A stretch of 53,917 nt of DNA, from contig MWDV01000063.1 in the NCBI GenBank assembly GCA_002070715.1, positions 1-53,917 on the forward strand, in the 5' to 3' direction. The notes below the pieces were generated by a model. The model ran no database searches, was not told where the DNA came from, and was given only the letters and a program-made list of their open reading frames with translations. Below are positions 26,968-35,337 of this stretch, one piece after another (positions within the stretch are counted from its first letter, which is position 1; the number at the start of each line of letters is the position of its first letter). The position numbers and the translations under genes were made by a program. This stretch comes from Verrucomicrobia bacterium ADurb.Bin118. GTDB taxonomy: Bacteria > Verrucomicrobiota > Verrucomicrobiia > Limisphaerales > MWDV01.

Positions 26968-28314
26968 GTGAAAACACTTCTCCTGCTCGAAGACAATGAT
27001 GAGCGAATCGCCGCGTTTGAATCCATCCTTCGTGAACTCGGCGAAGAATGGCAAATGCGTGTCTGGTGCGACGCACCAACGATGCTCGCCGAATGTGAGA
27101 AGTTCTTCGACAGCACTCATCTTGTTTCGCTCGACCACGATTTGAATCCGCAGCCCGGCGCTACATGCGACCCGGGCACAGGACTCGATGTGGCAAAACT
27201 GCTCGCGAGCCATTTTGCGTTTTGCCCTGTCATCATCCACTCCACAAACGCAGACCGCGCATGGTCGATGCACAACGAGTTGAGATTTGCCGGCTGGAAT
27301 GTGGACCGCGTCGGACCAATCGGTGACGATTGGGTTCGCAAACTTTGGCTGCCGAAAGCGCGAGAAATGCTGGCACAGTCGCCCCGGCGCGAAGTCTTTC
27401 GGCAACCGCCGGACCATTCCGAGCGGATGCAGCGCTCTCTGCTTTCACTCGAAGGACTCGCCATCGGCGACGCTGTTGGTGAGATGCTCGCATATCGTCA
27501 TGCAGATTCGGCTCGAATCATCGAGCGTGGATTGCCTTCCGGACCGTGGTTTCACACCGACGACACGGAGATGGCGCTTTCGATTGTCGAAGTGCTGAAG
27601 CTCTACGGTCACATTCATCAGCACGCACTCGCCCGCCGATTTGCTTGGCGATTCGAGCGCGAACCCGACCGAGGTTACGGGAGCATGACGCGAATGCAGA
27701 TGAACGAAATCATTCGTGGCGGCGATTGGCGTCAGGGCGCAGCTTCTGCGTTTGGAGGGCAAGGCTCGATGGGAAACGGCGGCGCAATGCGGGTCGCTCC
27801 GCTCGGTGCTTACTTCGCAGATGATTTACCCCGCATTGTTGAAGAAGCACGAGCATCTGCGCTCGTCACTCACACTCACACCGAAGGCGTTGCTGGCACG
27901 ATAGCCGTGGCCATCGCCGCAGCGATGGCTTGGCGGTTGCGAGAAGATAATTCGCCGACGCGCATGGCCAAACTATTCGAGGCTGTTCTTGACTCCACGC
28001 CTGAGAGCAAAGTCCGTCGCGGCATTCTCATTGCATCGCAAACACCGGCGACAATCCCAGTCGAGGCTGTCGCAAAAGCTCTCGGCAATGGTTCACTCGT
28101 TACTGCACCAGACACCGTTCCGTTCGCGCTTTGGTGTGCTGCCCATCATCTCGACAACTACGTCGAATCTCTCTCGCTGACAATTTCGGGTGGTGGAGAC
28201 TGCGACACAAACGCCGCGATTGTTGGCGGGATTGTTGCCCTATCCGTGGGACAGGAAGGAATTCGCGCTGATTGGAGGAAGGAGAAAGAACCGTTTCCAC
28301 CCAATCTGCGCTGA
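26968..28314 (+). CDS. cREC receiver-like domain fused to ADP-ribosylglycohydrolase
   Basis: A protein of 448 residues with two domains. Residues 1-135 match the cyclic-phosphate-processing receiver-like (cREC) domain: LLLEDNDERI, VSLDHDLN (Asp56, His57, Asp58) and VIIHSTNADRAWSM (His91-Asn94) replace the phospho-acceptor logic of a true response regulator. Residues ~155-430 are an ADP-ribosylglycohydrolase/DraG-type fold: GLAIGDAVGE, HTDDTEMALS (Asp198, Asp199, Thr200), GNGGAMRVAPLG and GGGDCDTNAAIVGG (Asp411, Asp413), the acidic residues that hold two magnesium ions. The fusion suggests processing of cyclic or terminal phosphates together with ADP-ribose removal, for instance in RNA-end or NAD metabolism; this is inference. 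It starts with GTG 8 nt after the ubiD-like gene. Its base composition is visibly less GC-rich than its neighbours, hinting at transfer. Confidence 0.85.
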   Translation: MKTLLLLEDNDERIAAFESILRELGEEWQMRVWCDAPTMLAECEKFFDSTHLVSLDHDLNPQPGATCDPGTGLDVAKLLASHFAFCPVIIHSTNADRAWSMHNELRFAGWNVDRVGPIGDDWVRKLWLPKAREMLAQSPRREVFRQPPDHSERMQRSLLSLEGLAIGDAVGEMLAYRHADSARIIERGLPSGPWFHTDDTEMALSIVEVLKLYGHIHQHALARRFAWRFEREPDRGYGSMTRMQMNEIIRGGDWRQGAASAFGGQGSMGNGGAMRVAPLGAYFADDLPRIVEEARASALVTHTHTEGVAGTIAVAIAAAMAWRLREDNSPTRMAKLFEAVLDSTPESKVRRGILIASQTPATIPVEAVAKALGNGSLVTAPDTVPFALWCAAHHLDNYVESLSLTISGGGDCDTNAAIVGGIVALSVGQEGIRADWRKEKEPFPPNLR

Positions 28315-28340
28315 TCGTTCTCGCTCGCACTCACGACGGA

Positions 28341-28366
28341 CTTTTGTTGCATATGCAACAAAAGTT
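28341..28366. promoter_or_regulatory. 26-bp perfect palindrome, probable PaaX-type operator
   Basis: A perfect palindrome lies in the gap between the convergent cREC-ARH and paaX-like genes. Its half site TTTGTTGCA, a 2-bp centre and the complementary TGCAACAAA have the same geometry as the imperfect operator at 29202-29229 upstream of the repressor gene. It lacks a GC-rich stem and a T tract, so a terminator role is unlikely. Confidence 0.6.
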
Positions 28367-28375
28367 TGCACCAGG

Positions 28376-29161
28376 CTATTCGGGTTTGAACGTGCGCAGT
28401 TGCCGGCTGGCGTCCCGGAGCACTTCCACCCGCCGCCGCCACGCCTGTTGCCCCAAGTAATCGGACGGCAGAATCCGGCCCGGCAGCAGCGGGTCGTTCG
28501 TCACCGCGTCCAGCCATGCCTCGCGCTCCGCCGCCGCCCAGCGCAGCAACGCCTTCGACGCCGCGTCGGTCCGCAGCGCGCCGCCCGGACGCTCCGCCAG
28601 CACTTTCAGATGCCGGGCATAGCGGCGGTTGATGCGCTCGAAGTCCCACGCGCCCGCGACGATTTCCGCGTCCGATTCCCCCGCGCACGGTCGCGCCTCC
28701 AGCAGGAGGAGCGATTCCACATTGATCTTGCCGCCGCTGAGAATCTGCCGTTCCTCCACCAGTGGATCGGGCGTAATCCACACACTGCCCTGTAAATAGC
28801 CGAAAGCCCGCGAGCGCAGGTAACGTCTTAACCGTTCGCGGCGGGCATTCTGTCCGGTCGGCACGTCAAACAGCACCAACCGCCAGTAGCCGTCCCAAGG
28901 GCGGGCCCATTGGGCTTCCGGATCACGCCCGCCCAAGGCATGCAGGCGGCCTTCCTCGGTGAGGCGGTAGAGCCGGTCCGCTGACGATTTGGCATCGCGT
29001 TCGAGGAGTTGCAGCCGCTCCAGCTTGGTCACCTGGGGCAGCAGCCCGTTGCGATAGACCCAACTTTCGTAAGAGTCGGTCAGATTGTGAAAGGTGGGCC
29101 GCAGTAGCTGGTCGGCGGACCAGAGCAGAAAGTTCAGGAGTTCTTCCGTCTTGGGCTTCAT
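28376..29161 (-). CDS. PaaX-family transcriptional regulator
   Basis: About 261 residues. The N-terminal winged-helix part (MKPKTEELLNFLLWSADQLL...LLERDAKSSADRLYRLTEEGRL) is PaaX-like; the centre (WRLVLFDVPTGQNARRERLRRYLRSRAFGYLQGSVWI) is the Cas2-like fold domain that PaaX regulators share; the C-terminal helical part ends WRRRVEVLRDASRQLRTF. PaaX represses phenylacetate catabolism in E. coli and binds an aryl-CoA effector, but no paa genes are in this window, so targets are uncertain. The ATG at 29161 is chosen; starts at 29173 and 29191 are possible. A 28-bp inverted repeat 40 nt upstream of the start predicts autoregulation. Confidence 0.88.
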   Translation of the reverse strand: MKPKTEELLNFLLWSADQLLRPTFHNLTDSYESWVYRNGLLPQVTKLERLQLLERDAKSSADRLYRLTEEGRLHALGGRDPEAQWARPWDGYWRLVLFDVPTGQNARRERLRRYLRSRAFGYLQGSVWITPDPLVEERQILSGGKINVESLLLLEARPCAGESDAEIVAGAWDFERINRRYARHLKVLAERPGGALRTDAASKALLRWAAAEREAWLDAVTNDPLLPGRILPSDYLGQQAWRRRVEVLRDASRQLRTFKPE

Positions 29162-29201
29162 GACCCGGAACATGAGCTGGCAGGGCAGCAACCGTCACGC
29201 A

Positions 29202-29229
29202 AAACTTTGTTGCAGGTGCGACAAAGTTT
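29202..29229. promoter_or_regulatory. Inverted-repeat operator upstream of the paaX-like gene
   Basis: AAACTTTGTTGCA, a GG centre and TGCGACAAAGTTT form an inverted repeat with 12 of 13 positions paired. The half site TTTGTTGCA is shared with the perfect palindrome at 28341-28366, with the same 2-bp centre. The site is 40 nt upstream of the repressor's ATG, where it would block its own promoter. No divergent gene starts on the other side. Confidence 0.65.
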
Positions 29230-29413
29230 GTTGTACCTCGCGCTGACACTGGTTCTCAAGGCAGGAGTGTTACGGTTGCGTTGAGAGGGATTCGTTGTTG
29301 GAGTGGGAGCGAACGACGGGCGCTTTGCGGGAAGTGAAGTGCCGGCGACTGATGCCAATTCGTAGTTCGGCGAGGGCCGGGCGAACGCAACCGGAGGTAT
29401 GGCCGTCCGTTTT

Positions 29414-30616
29414 TCAGGATAAGGCGTGAAGAACCGCGTTCACGACTTGCGTCACGGTAATGCCCCGCATACAGCGAAAATCAATCGGGCATTCGCGGCG
29501 AAAACAGGGCGCGCAAGGGGCATCCGATTGCAACAGATGATGGCGGGGGTCTCCCGGCAGACCCGGGCCGGTCAATTCTGATGAAGTGCTGCCAAACGGG
29601 ACTACCACAGGGGTGCCCAAAGCGGCGGCCACGTGCATAGGACCGGAGTCGTTGGTCAGCAATACCCGGCAGGAGGTCAGCACCGCCATCAATTCGCGAA
29701 GCGATGTCTGGCCCGCCAAGTTGCGCAGGAACGGTTGAGGCAGAGCCAAGCGTGCGGCGATACGCCGGGCTACAGCCCGATCACCCGAACCACCCAAAAT
29801 CAGCCAGACGCAAGGTCGGCGTTGGTGAATCTCCCGCGCGGCCGCGATGAATCGGTCCTCGGGCCAACGTTTGGCCGGGCCGTATTCCGCGCCGGGATTC
29901 AGGCCGAGAATAGGCGTGCCCGCTGCGTGAATTTCTTCCAGGCCAAATTTTTGCCGGATCGCGTCCCGTTCCGTTTTGCTCAACGCCAATTGCGGCGGGA
30001 GCGGTTCGGGATTCGCTCCCAGCGCTGCGGTCAAATGCAGGTAGTCATACATTTGGTGGCGTCGTCCGGCAGCCGCGGCGGAGCCCTCCGATCGGGGATT
30101 CAACGACTGGTAGCCGGGGGCAATGCAGCGTTTAATTTCCGTGATCGAGCGTTTTTGCATGCCTCCCCCGCCCGGGCGCGGTGGAAGTGGATCTGTCAAC
30201 AACATCGTCCGTCCGGGCCGCGCGCAACCCACGCGACGGGGAATCCGCGCCAGCCAGGTCTCCAGCGCTGAGCGCGGTGAATTGGGCAGCACGAGTGCGA
30301 GATCGAATCGTTGAACGCGTAGCCGGGCACTAACGGACCACAGGCCTGCCCCGGCCGCGAACGACTGCACGGCGTTCAACGCCGGATGCCCCTGCCACAG
30401 TGCTTCGATTTTTTGCGCCGTTAACAGGGTGATGTGCGCCTCTGGAAAGCGCTCCCGCAATCGCAAAAGTGCCGGCGTAGTCATCACGGCGTCCCCCAAC
30501 CAGTTTACGCCGCGCACGAGGATGCGGCGCGGTTGCGGACTGAAGGTTGGGATAAATTCTGAGGTCACAACAGAATGCGGAGTCTGGGAAGAGACGTGAT
30601 CTTGCTGGCGGAACAC
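29414..30616 (-). CDS. waaF: GT9 heptosyltransferase II-like, with insert
   Basis: A cytoplasmic, membrane-associated glycosyltransferase (GT9) that adds the second heptose to the LPS inner core from ADP-heptose. RRILVRGVNWLGDAVMTTPALLRLRERFP is the WaaF start, LGLNPGAEYGPAKRWPEDRF the nucleotide-sugar motif, and LLTNDSGPMHVAAALGTPVVVPFGST the C-terminal acceptor/donor motif. The length of 400 exceeds the usual ~350 for two reasons: a 30-residue N-terminal extension that contains an octamer-like repeat (QTPHSV), and an insert at about residues 149-185 between LLTDPLPPRP and RRHQMYDYLHL. The real start may be internal, near RRILVRG. It is transcribed away from the kinase genes. Confidence 0.9.
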   Translation of the reverse strand: MFRQQDHVSSQTPHSVVTSEFIPTFSPQPRRILVRGVNWLGDAVMTTPALLRLRERFPEAHITLLTAQKIEALWQGHPALNAVQSFAAGAGLWSVSARLRVQRFDLALVLPNSPRSALETWLARIPRRVGCARPGRTMLLTDPLPPRPGGGGMQKRSITEIKRCIAPGYQSLNPRSEGSAAAAGRRHQMYDYLHLTAALGANPEPLPPQLALSKTERDAIRQKFGLEEIHAAGTPILGLNPGAEYGPAKRWPEDRFIAAAREIHQRRPCVWLILGGSGDRAVARRIAARLALPQPFLRNLAGQTSLRELMAVLTSCRVLLTNDSGPMHVAAALGTPVVVPFGSTSSELTGPGLPGDPRHHLLQSDAPCAPCFRRECPIDFRCMRGITVTQVVNAVLHALS

Positions 30617-30923
30617 CGCGCGTGGCTTGACCGGTGATTTCCCAAGGGGCTGATTTGATCGGGGCGATTGCGTTCCCCGGCATCAAGATGCGGAATCGCC
30701 GTGGAGGCAACGGAGTCCACGAAGCGGGACGAGTGCAAACCATAATCAGACAGCAGATTTGCGAGACTAAAACACATCGGTTGAAATGCTAAAGGAGAGG
30801 GCAATCCGGATTCAAATGCATTTACTCCCGGCTGAGTGCAGGCGGAAGCAGCCTGGCCCCCCTCAAGCCGGTCATGCACCGAGTTTGATTTACGCCTATC
30901 GGGATTTGCGATAAACGTCCCGC
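30617..30923. other. Divergent intergenic region of the LPS locus
   Basis: These 307 bases separate the divergent waaF-like gene and the first kinase gene. No convincing gene is present in either strand. It must hold both promoters, but I could not identify a well-supported -35/-10 pair. Confidence 0.4.
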
Positions 30924-31754
30924 GTGTTGATCGTCGCCGCCGCTTTCCAAGATGCGTTCGCCCAACTCGGGTTGGATACTCCGGCCCTTGTGCGCGCGCA
31001 TTTTCTGCCCGGCCCGATCCCCGCCAAGACAACCGTCATCGTCAAGCCGGCGACGCTGGTCCAACCCGACGGCAGTTCGATGGAAGTATTCTACAAACAG
31101 TATGAATACGCTCCGCCCACCTGGCGTTTTCTGGGCCGGCCTTCCAAGGCCCGTTGCGAATACGATAATTACGGCGTGTTTATGCGCTTGGAGCTACCCT
31201 GCGCCCACCGGATGGCTTGGGGTGAGGAACGTGATGGGTGGGGCCGATTACGGCGCGCATTTATTTTGACCCAGGCGATTCCTGATGCGGTTTCGTTGAA
31301 AGAGTTTTTCCAAGCCCCGGCCGGGCTGACGTCTTCACTACGCCGGTCTTTACGCCGGACGTTGCGAAATCAATTGGCCGACATGACCCGCCGAATTCAC
31401 GCTGCCGATTTTTATCATCACGATCTGGTTTGGCGAAACTTGCTCGTGACCTGGCGGGCCCCGGCCGCGCCGCAGTTGTGGTGGATTGATTGCCCGCGCG
31501 GCGGGTTTGTCCGCTGGTCACCGGGGCGGGAGCGACGGCGGATCAAGGACCTGGCCTCGTTGGACAAGGTGGCCTCGCAAGTATGCACCCGCACGGAACG
31601 GGCGGCCTTCATCCGCGCGTATCTCGGACGTCCATCGCTGGACGTGGAGGCGCGAAAACTCATCCGCGCCGTTCTGGCTTATCGGCGCAAGCGATGGCCG
31701 AAGGACTGGCACGAGACCCGTCCCGCAACGCCGCCCACGGCTGGACATTCTTGA
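30924..31754 (+). CDS. WaaP/InaA-type LPS core kinase (1)
   Basis: A kinase of 276 residues of the lipopolysaccharide kinase (Kdo/WaaP) family, expected to phosphorylate an inner-core heptose on the cytoplasmic face. The ATP-lysine is in EVFYKQYEY (Lys58), the catalytic loop is FYHHDLVWRNLLV (His166, Asp167, Asn172), and the metal Asp is in LWWIDCPRGGF (Asp189). FLGRPSKARCEYDNY after the lysine is typical of this subgroup. It starts with GTG at 30924; later starts cannot be excluded. It is one of four kinase genes in 5.3 kb and is divergent from the heptosyltransferase gene. Confidence 0.87.
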   Translation: MLIVAAAFQDAFAQLGLDTPALVRAHFLPGPIPAKTTVIVKPATLVQPDGSSMEVFYKQYEYAPPTWRFLGRPSKARCEYDNYGVFMRLELPCAHRMAWGEERDGWGRLRRAFILTQAIPDAVSLKEFFQAPAGLTSSLRRSLRRTLRNQLADMTRRIHAADFYHHDLVWRNLLVTWRAPAAPQLWWIDCPRGGFVRWSPGRERRRIKDLASLDKVASQVCTRTERAAFIRAYLGRPSLDVEARKLIRAVLAYRRKRWPKDWHETRPATPPTAGHS

Positions 31755-31846
31755 AAAATGTGATTTTATTGGCGCTTGACAAAAACGCGCGGGGCAACTC
31801 GAGCATGAACGTACGACTGGAATCGTTACCAAGCCATTCTAAACCC

Positions 31847-32686
31847 ATGAACAGCAAACGAATTATTCTTGCCGGGGTTAGTGCGATGATCATCGTGACG
31901 CCGCTACTGCGCGCGGCGAACACCGACTATCAGGTGCAGCCCATCTCGGTGCGCTATGCCCAGACGGCGTCAAAGATCACCGTGGACACCACCATGCGCT
32001 ACTTTGAGGATGTCCAATTGCAGGAGATGAATCATTTCGACGGCTGGGGCTGCGACCTTGAAGCAACGGTGCCGTTTTATCGCACGCTGCAATTCCGGCT
32101 GCTCTGGCCGCTTTACACCGAGGGCGACGCCACCGTCATCGGCACTGGACAGCGCAGTTGGGTGCGGGGTTGGGGCGGGGTTTTAGATCTGCCAAGCGTC
32201 ATATTGGAGCATCAATTGTTGAGCGCCCCGAACCACGGCTTCAATTTTGCCTGGTATCTCGGGGCTGGCGGGCGGGTCGGCTTTCTGGAAACCGCCCATG
32301 GCGACCGCCTCAATCATCAAGGGCGACTCTATCAGGCGGGCGTAAAAGCCGATCGCAGTTTTAACGATGACCAGGTTCGTCTGTTGGCCAACCTCGGCGT
32401 GCGCGCTTATATCAAATCGGACGATTTGAATCCGTCGCGCGGAAACGATGATTTTTTCCTGGTGGATTTGAACACGGCGTCGGTCACGCGTCTGCACGAA
32501 CATTTCTGGCCGGGCATGGGATTGAATTATCAGGGAGAGTTTGAGAAATACAACAGTGTCTCGCTGTTGCCGCAGGCCATTATCCCGGTGAATTCGTGGT
32601 TGGAGGTGAAATTCGGCGTGCCGTTCCGATTGACTTCGCATGGCGAACGCGTGGGGCTGCGCCTGCAACTGACGGCGCGGTTTTAA
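31847..32686 (+). CDS. Predicted outer-membrane beta-barrel-like protein
   Basis: About 279 residues with a signal peptide (MNSKRIILAGVSAMIIVTPLLRAAN). The mature part alternates polar and aromatic residues in amphipathic strands and ends in LQLTARF, a C-terminal Phe as in many outer-membrane barrels. I do not recognise the family. The ATG at 31847 is chosen because it begins the signal peptide; an upstream in-frame ATG at 31805 would bury it. It sits between LPS kinase genes, which hints at an envelope role, but a link to LPS assembly is only suggested by position. A TTGACA at 31776 lacks a good -10 partner. Confidence 0.65.
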   Translation: MNSKRIILAGVSAMIIVTPLLRAANTDYQVQPISVRYAQTASKITVDTTMRYFEDVQLQEMNHFDGWGCDLEATVPFYRTLQFRLLWPLYTEGDATVIGTGQRSWVRGWGGVLDLPSVILEHQLLSAPNHGFNFAWYLGAGGRVGFLETAHGDRLNHQGRLYQAGVKADRSFNDDQVRLLANLGVRAYIKSDDLNPSRGNDDFFLVDLNTASVTRLHEHFWPGMGLNYQGEFEKYNSVSLLPQAIIPVNSWLEVKFGVPFRLTSHGERVGLRLQLTARF

Positions 32687-32715
32687 GCCCGAGACTCATC
32701 AACCGAAACGTTGAT

Positions 32716-34158
32716 TCAAATCCGTCGCAAAGAACAGGGGCGCATGGCCCGTATTCGACAATAGACATGGAGGAAAACAAATCGTTGGCGGGCATCAATG
32801 TGCGGTAGAGCCGTCACCGCTCGATGGAGTCGCGCCAGATCCCGGGCCGCCCGGCGGGCAGAAATCTCGCCGACAAATTCCAGTCCTTCCAAGTCAATCA
32901 GAAACAGGCGGTCTTCGGGATCAAACACGAGATTGGTTTCCTTCAAATCCCGATGTCGGAAACCTTCGTGGTGCAACTTCGCCAGCAGGGCGGCGGCGGT
33001 TCGGGCGGCGACGTAAGGATCGCCCCGCCATTGTCCGAGGTGTTGGGCATCGGGAATTTCTTCCATGAGCAGGTAACTGCGGAGTAGCAATCCGCCAAGC
33101 CGACGATCCGCCGTTGCCAGGGGGCGGGCGGTGGGGACTCCCGCGAGTTCCAAATGATACGCTTTGCGGAAGGCCCGCCGCGCTTTGGAGGCGCGGAACA
33201 AGTCCTTCAGCAGGTTTGTAAGTTTGCGGAGGTTGTAACGCTTCAACACAACCCCGCCGGCCCGCCCCACCGTGGCGCTGCGACCGGGCTTGAGAATTGC
33301 CGCGCGCCGGGCGAGGAAGTCATCCGGCCGCGCCATGATCGCCCGCACTTGGGCATCCGCAAACGGCAGGCGAACCCGCCAGGTCAAACCGCCATGCCGT
33401 TGCGGGGCGAATTCACGGTTGTGCTTGAGGCATCGCTTGGCGCGGTGCGCCAAGGCCGACCGGCGCAGGCGCCCACTGAGCTCTTGGGTTTCTTTGTCGA
33501 GGGACAGTGGCAAGTGAATTCCCAAGTAAGCGAGATTGGCCGCGCGTTCCGCGGCCGAAAGCTGGGGTTTGATCTCGATCCCGTGCAGATCCACCAATCG
33601 CATCTCGCCGGTTGCGGGGTTTCTAAGGATGTTGCCCGGATGCAAATCATGTTGCAGCACCCCGCGGTCGTGGAGTTGGCCGACGAAGGCCAGCACGGCT
33701 TGCGGCGCCAACCCACTGGCCGGATCCAGCGGTTGGCCGGCAAAACTTTCGGTAATCAAGACCGATTCTTGCAAGCCGGCCCAAGTCCATCGTTCTCCCA
33801 GCGCAAGATGCCGCACCGTCGGGACGCCCAAGGTTTCCAGTTGTTGGGCCAGACGCCACTCCCGCCGGGCCTGCGAGGCTTTGAAGAAAAACTTCAACGG
33901 TCGTAGCGCCACGGCTCGATGGCGATACCGTTTCACGTAAACCGCAATCCCGCCAGCCGTCAGTAAAGTCACGATCTTGGCCGGCGATTCCTTGATCACA
34001 CGCCCCGGCGAGTCCCACACCGCCGCCAAGTGCGGTTCAAAATCCGGGACGACTTCCCAACGGAAGCCTTGGGATTTACGTTGCAACACAGCGCAGCATA
34101 GGGAACTTCGATTTAAGGCGTCAAATCCTGCACGACGTTGAATCCCGGCCTCATGCAC
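32716..34158 (-). CDS. Tandem LPS core kinase with two WaaP/InaA domains
   Basis: A protein of 480 residues with two complete lipopolysaccharide-kinase domains. Domain 1: Lys76 in VYVKRYRH, catalytic loop LQHDLHPGNIL (His170, Asp171, Asn176), Asp190 in RLVDLHG. Domain 2: Lys306 in VVLKRYNLRK, loop RHRDLKETNLVF (Asp404, Asn409), Asp422 in FLIDLEGLEF. All catalytic residues are present in both, so both may be active, perhaps on two positions. P. aeruginosa has, as I recall, a comparable two-domain kinase in its core locus. The start is uncertain: the ATG at 34158 adds ~23 odd residues, and a GTG at 34089 is plausible. It is convergent with the barrel-like gene and divergent from the next kinase. 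Confidence 0.87.
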   Translation of the reverse strand: MHEAGIQRRAGFDALNRSSLCCAVLQRKSQGFRWEVVPDFEPHLAAVWDSPGRVIKESPAKIVTLLTAGGIAVYVKRYRHRAVALRPLKFFFKASQARREWRLAQQLETLGVPTVRHLALGERWTWAGLQESVLITESFAGQPLDPASGLAPQAVLAFVGQLHDRGVLQHDLHPGNILRNPATGEMRLVDLHGIEIKPQLSAAERAANLAYLGIHLPLSLDKETQELSGRLRRSALAHRAKRCLKHNREFAPQRHGGLTWRVRLPFADAQVRAIMARPDDFLARRAAILKPGRSATVGRAGGVVLKRYNLRKLTNLLKDLFRASKARRAFRKAYHLELAGVPTARPLATADRRLGGLLLRSYLLMEEIPDAQHLGQWRGDPYVAARTAAALLAKLHHEGFRHRDLKETNLVFDPEDRLFLIDLEGLEFVGEISARRAARDLARLHRAVTALPHIDARQRFVFLHVYCRIRAMRPCSLRRI

Positions 34159-34231
34159 AGCGCGTTTTGATGGCTTCAGTTTTTAAGGGGGGCAGGATAG
34201 ACTGCCGCCACCTGGACTGACCGGATATGCC

Positions 34232-35029
34232 ATGTTTGCCATTGCCCGACACCGAGAATTGCTAGACAAGCTGGGGCTTGCTTCGCTGGAACAGGTGAAA
34301 GCTTATCGCGGCGACCTCGTGAAAAATCATCGGGGACGGCGCGACATCTTCCGGATCAACGTCCCCGAGGCCGCCGGTCACGCGCGCGTGCTTTATCTCA
34401 AGCGGATTCTCAAGCCGTATCGCAAAGACGGATTGAAGTCCCTGCTGCGGCAAGGACGCGTGGAATCGGTCTCGCGGCGGGAATGGGAAAACTCACGCGC
34501 CTTGGAACGCGCCGGCATTGCCGTGGCGGGCTTGATCGCCTATGGCGAGGAATGCGGACCGTTGTGGGAGAAGTTCTCGTTTATTATCACCGAAAGCGCC
34601 CCCGGACAAACGATGGAACAGTTCCTGGGTGCATGCCGGGATCGCGCCCGGCGACGGGATGTGTTTGATGCGCTCGCCCGTTTCGTCCGGCAAATGCACG
34701 ATGCCGGTCTGGCCACACCCGACTTGTTCACGCGGCACATCTTCGTAGATACGGAAAACGGCGACCCGGTTTTTTGCCTGATTGACATGGCCCGGCTTGA
34801 TCGGCGGACCCGACTGCCGGAGCGGTTGCGCGCGCGCGATCTCGCGGCCTTGAACGTGACCGCTCCCCTGCGCCTGGCATCCACGCGCGAACGCCTGCGC
34901 TTCCTCCATCAATATGCCGGACGGCGGGATCGGCGCCTGGTTCAACGCATCCAACGGCGGGTCACCCGTTTGTTACGTCGCCGAAAATTCCAAGACTTCC
35001 ACCGGCCTCCTAGCCGCATCCCGGATTGA
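34232..35029 (+). CDS. waaP: WaaP/InaA-type LPS core kinase (2)
   Basis: A kinase of 265 residues most like WaaP itself. LYLKRILKPYRK gives the ATP lysine (Lys57), REWENSRALERAGI is the alpha-C region, and SFIITESAPG the hinge. The catalytic loop is ATPDLFTRHIFVD (Asp164, His169), where the His in the place of the usual Asn matches the HRDxYxxHF type of WaaP; the HRD histidine is replaced by Thr. Asp185 in FCLIDMARLDRR follows. WaaP phosphorylates heptose I of the core, a step needed for outer-membrane integrity in several bacteria. The symbol is offered from motif type only. Confidence 0.8.
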   Translation: MFAIARHRELLDKLGLASLEQVKAYRGDLVKNHRGRRDIFRINVPEAAGHARVLYLKRILKPYRKDGLKSLLRQGRVESVSRREWENSRALERAGIAVAGLIAYGEECGPLWEKFSFIITESAPGQTMEQFLGACRDRARRRDVFDALARFVRQMHDAGLATPDLFTRHIFVDTENGDPVFCLIDMARLDRRTRLPERLRARDLAALNVTAPLRLASTRERLRFLHQYAGRRDRRLVQRIQRRVTRLLRRRKFQDFHRPPSRIPD

Positions 35030-35337
35030 AGATCCTCAGCTGTTGAGAAAACTCCATTGCATGACGGCAATCCCCCTTTTAGCGTGGACAATTATTTGAA
35101 AACCAACGCATTCCAGAACACCGGGAACACAGCTCCCCTCGACCTCGTGGGTTATTCCGCAGTTCAGCGCCGCGTCGCAGATCAGGAGACGGTTCTCCGG
35201 GAAGTAAGATACGGACTCCCTTCTGAGAAACCATTGGCAGCCTTCCGGGTGCCGACAGGGATGCGCGCTTCCGTTAAGTTGTCAGGCGCGCTGACAGATG
35301 CTGTTATGGTCCGCTTCCAATCGACCTGATTAAAACC
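35030..35337. other. Intergenic region between two LPS kinase genes
   Basis: These 308 bases carry no convincing gene; a 90-codon frame at 35057-35329 has no recognisable features. A candidate promoter sits at its 3' end (35279-35307). Confidence 0.4.
35279..35307 (+). promoter_or_regulatory. Candidate sigma-70-type promoter for the third kinase gene
   Basis: TTGTCA (35279-35284, five of six consensus positions) is followed by a 17-base spacer and TGTTAT (35302-35307, four of six). Transcription would start near 35314 and reach the ATG at 35338 after about 25 bases. This suggests the kinase, methyltransferase and carbamoyltransferase genes form a separate transcript. Confidence 0.4.

Noticed and set aside
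28341-28366. Palindrome as a bidirectional terminator between convergent genes
   Set aside because: The stem is AT-rich and has no T tract, and its half site matches the operator upstream of the repressor gene.
25352-29161. UbiD, cREC-ARH and PaaX as one defence or detoxification island
   Set aside because: Only the 8-nt gap between the first two genes supports linkage; the UbiD gene has normal composition and no nuclease or toxin is present. It was kept as separate observations.
30565-31032. 155-codon minus-strand frame across the waaF/kinase gap
   Set aside because: It overlaps the 5' ends of two real genes and has the Arg/Ser-rich make-up of a shadow frame.
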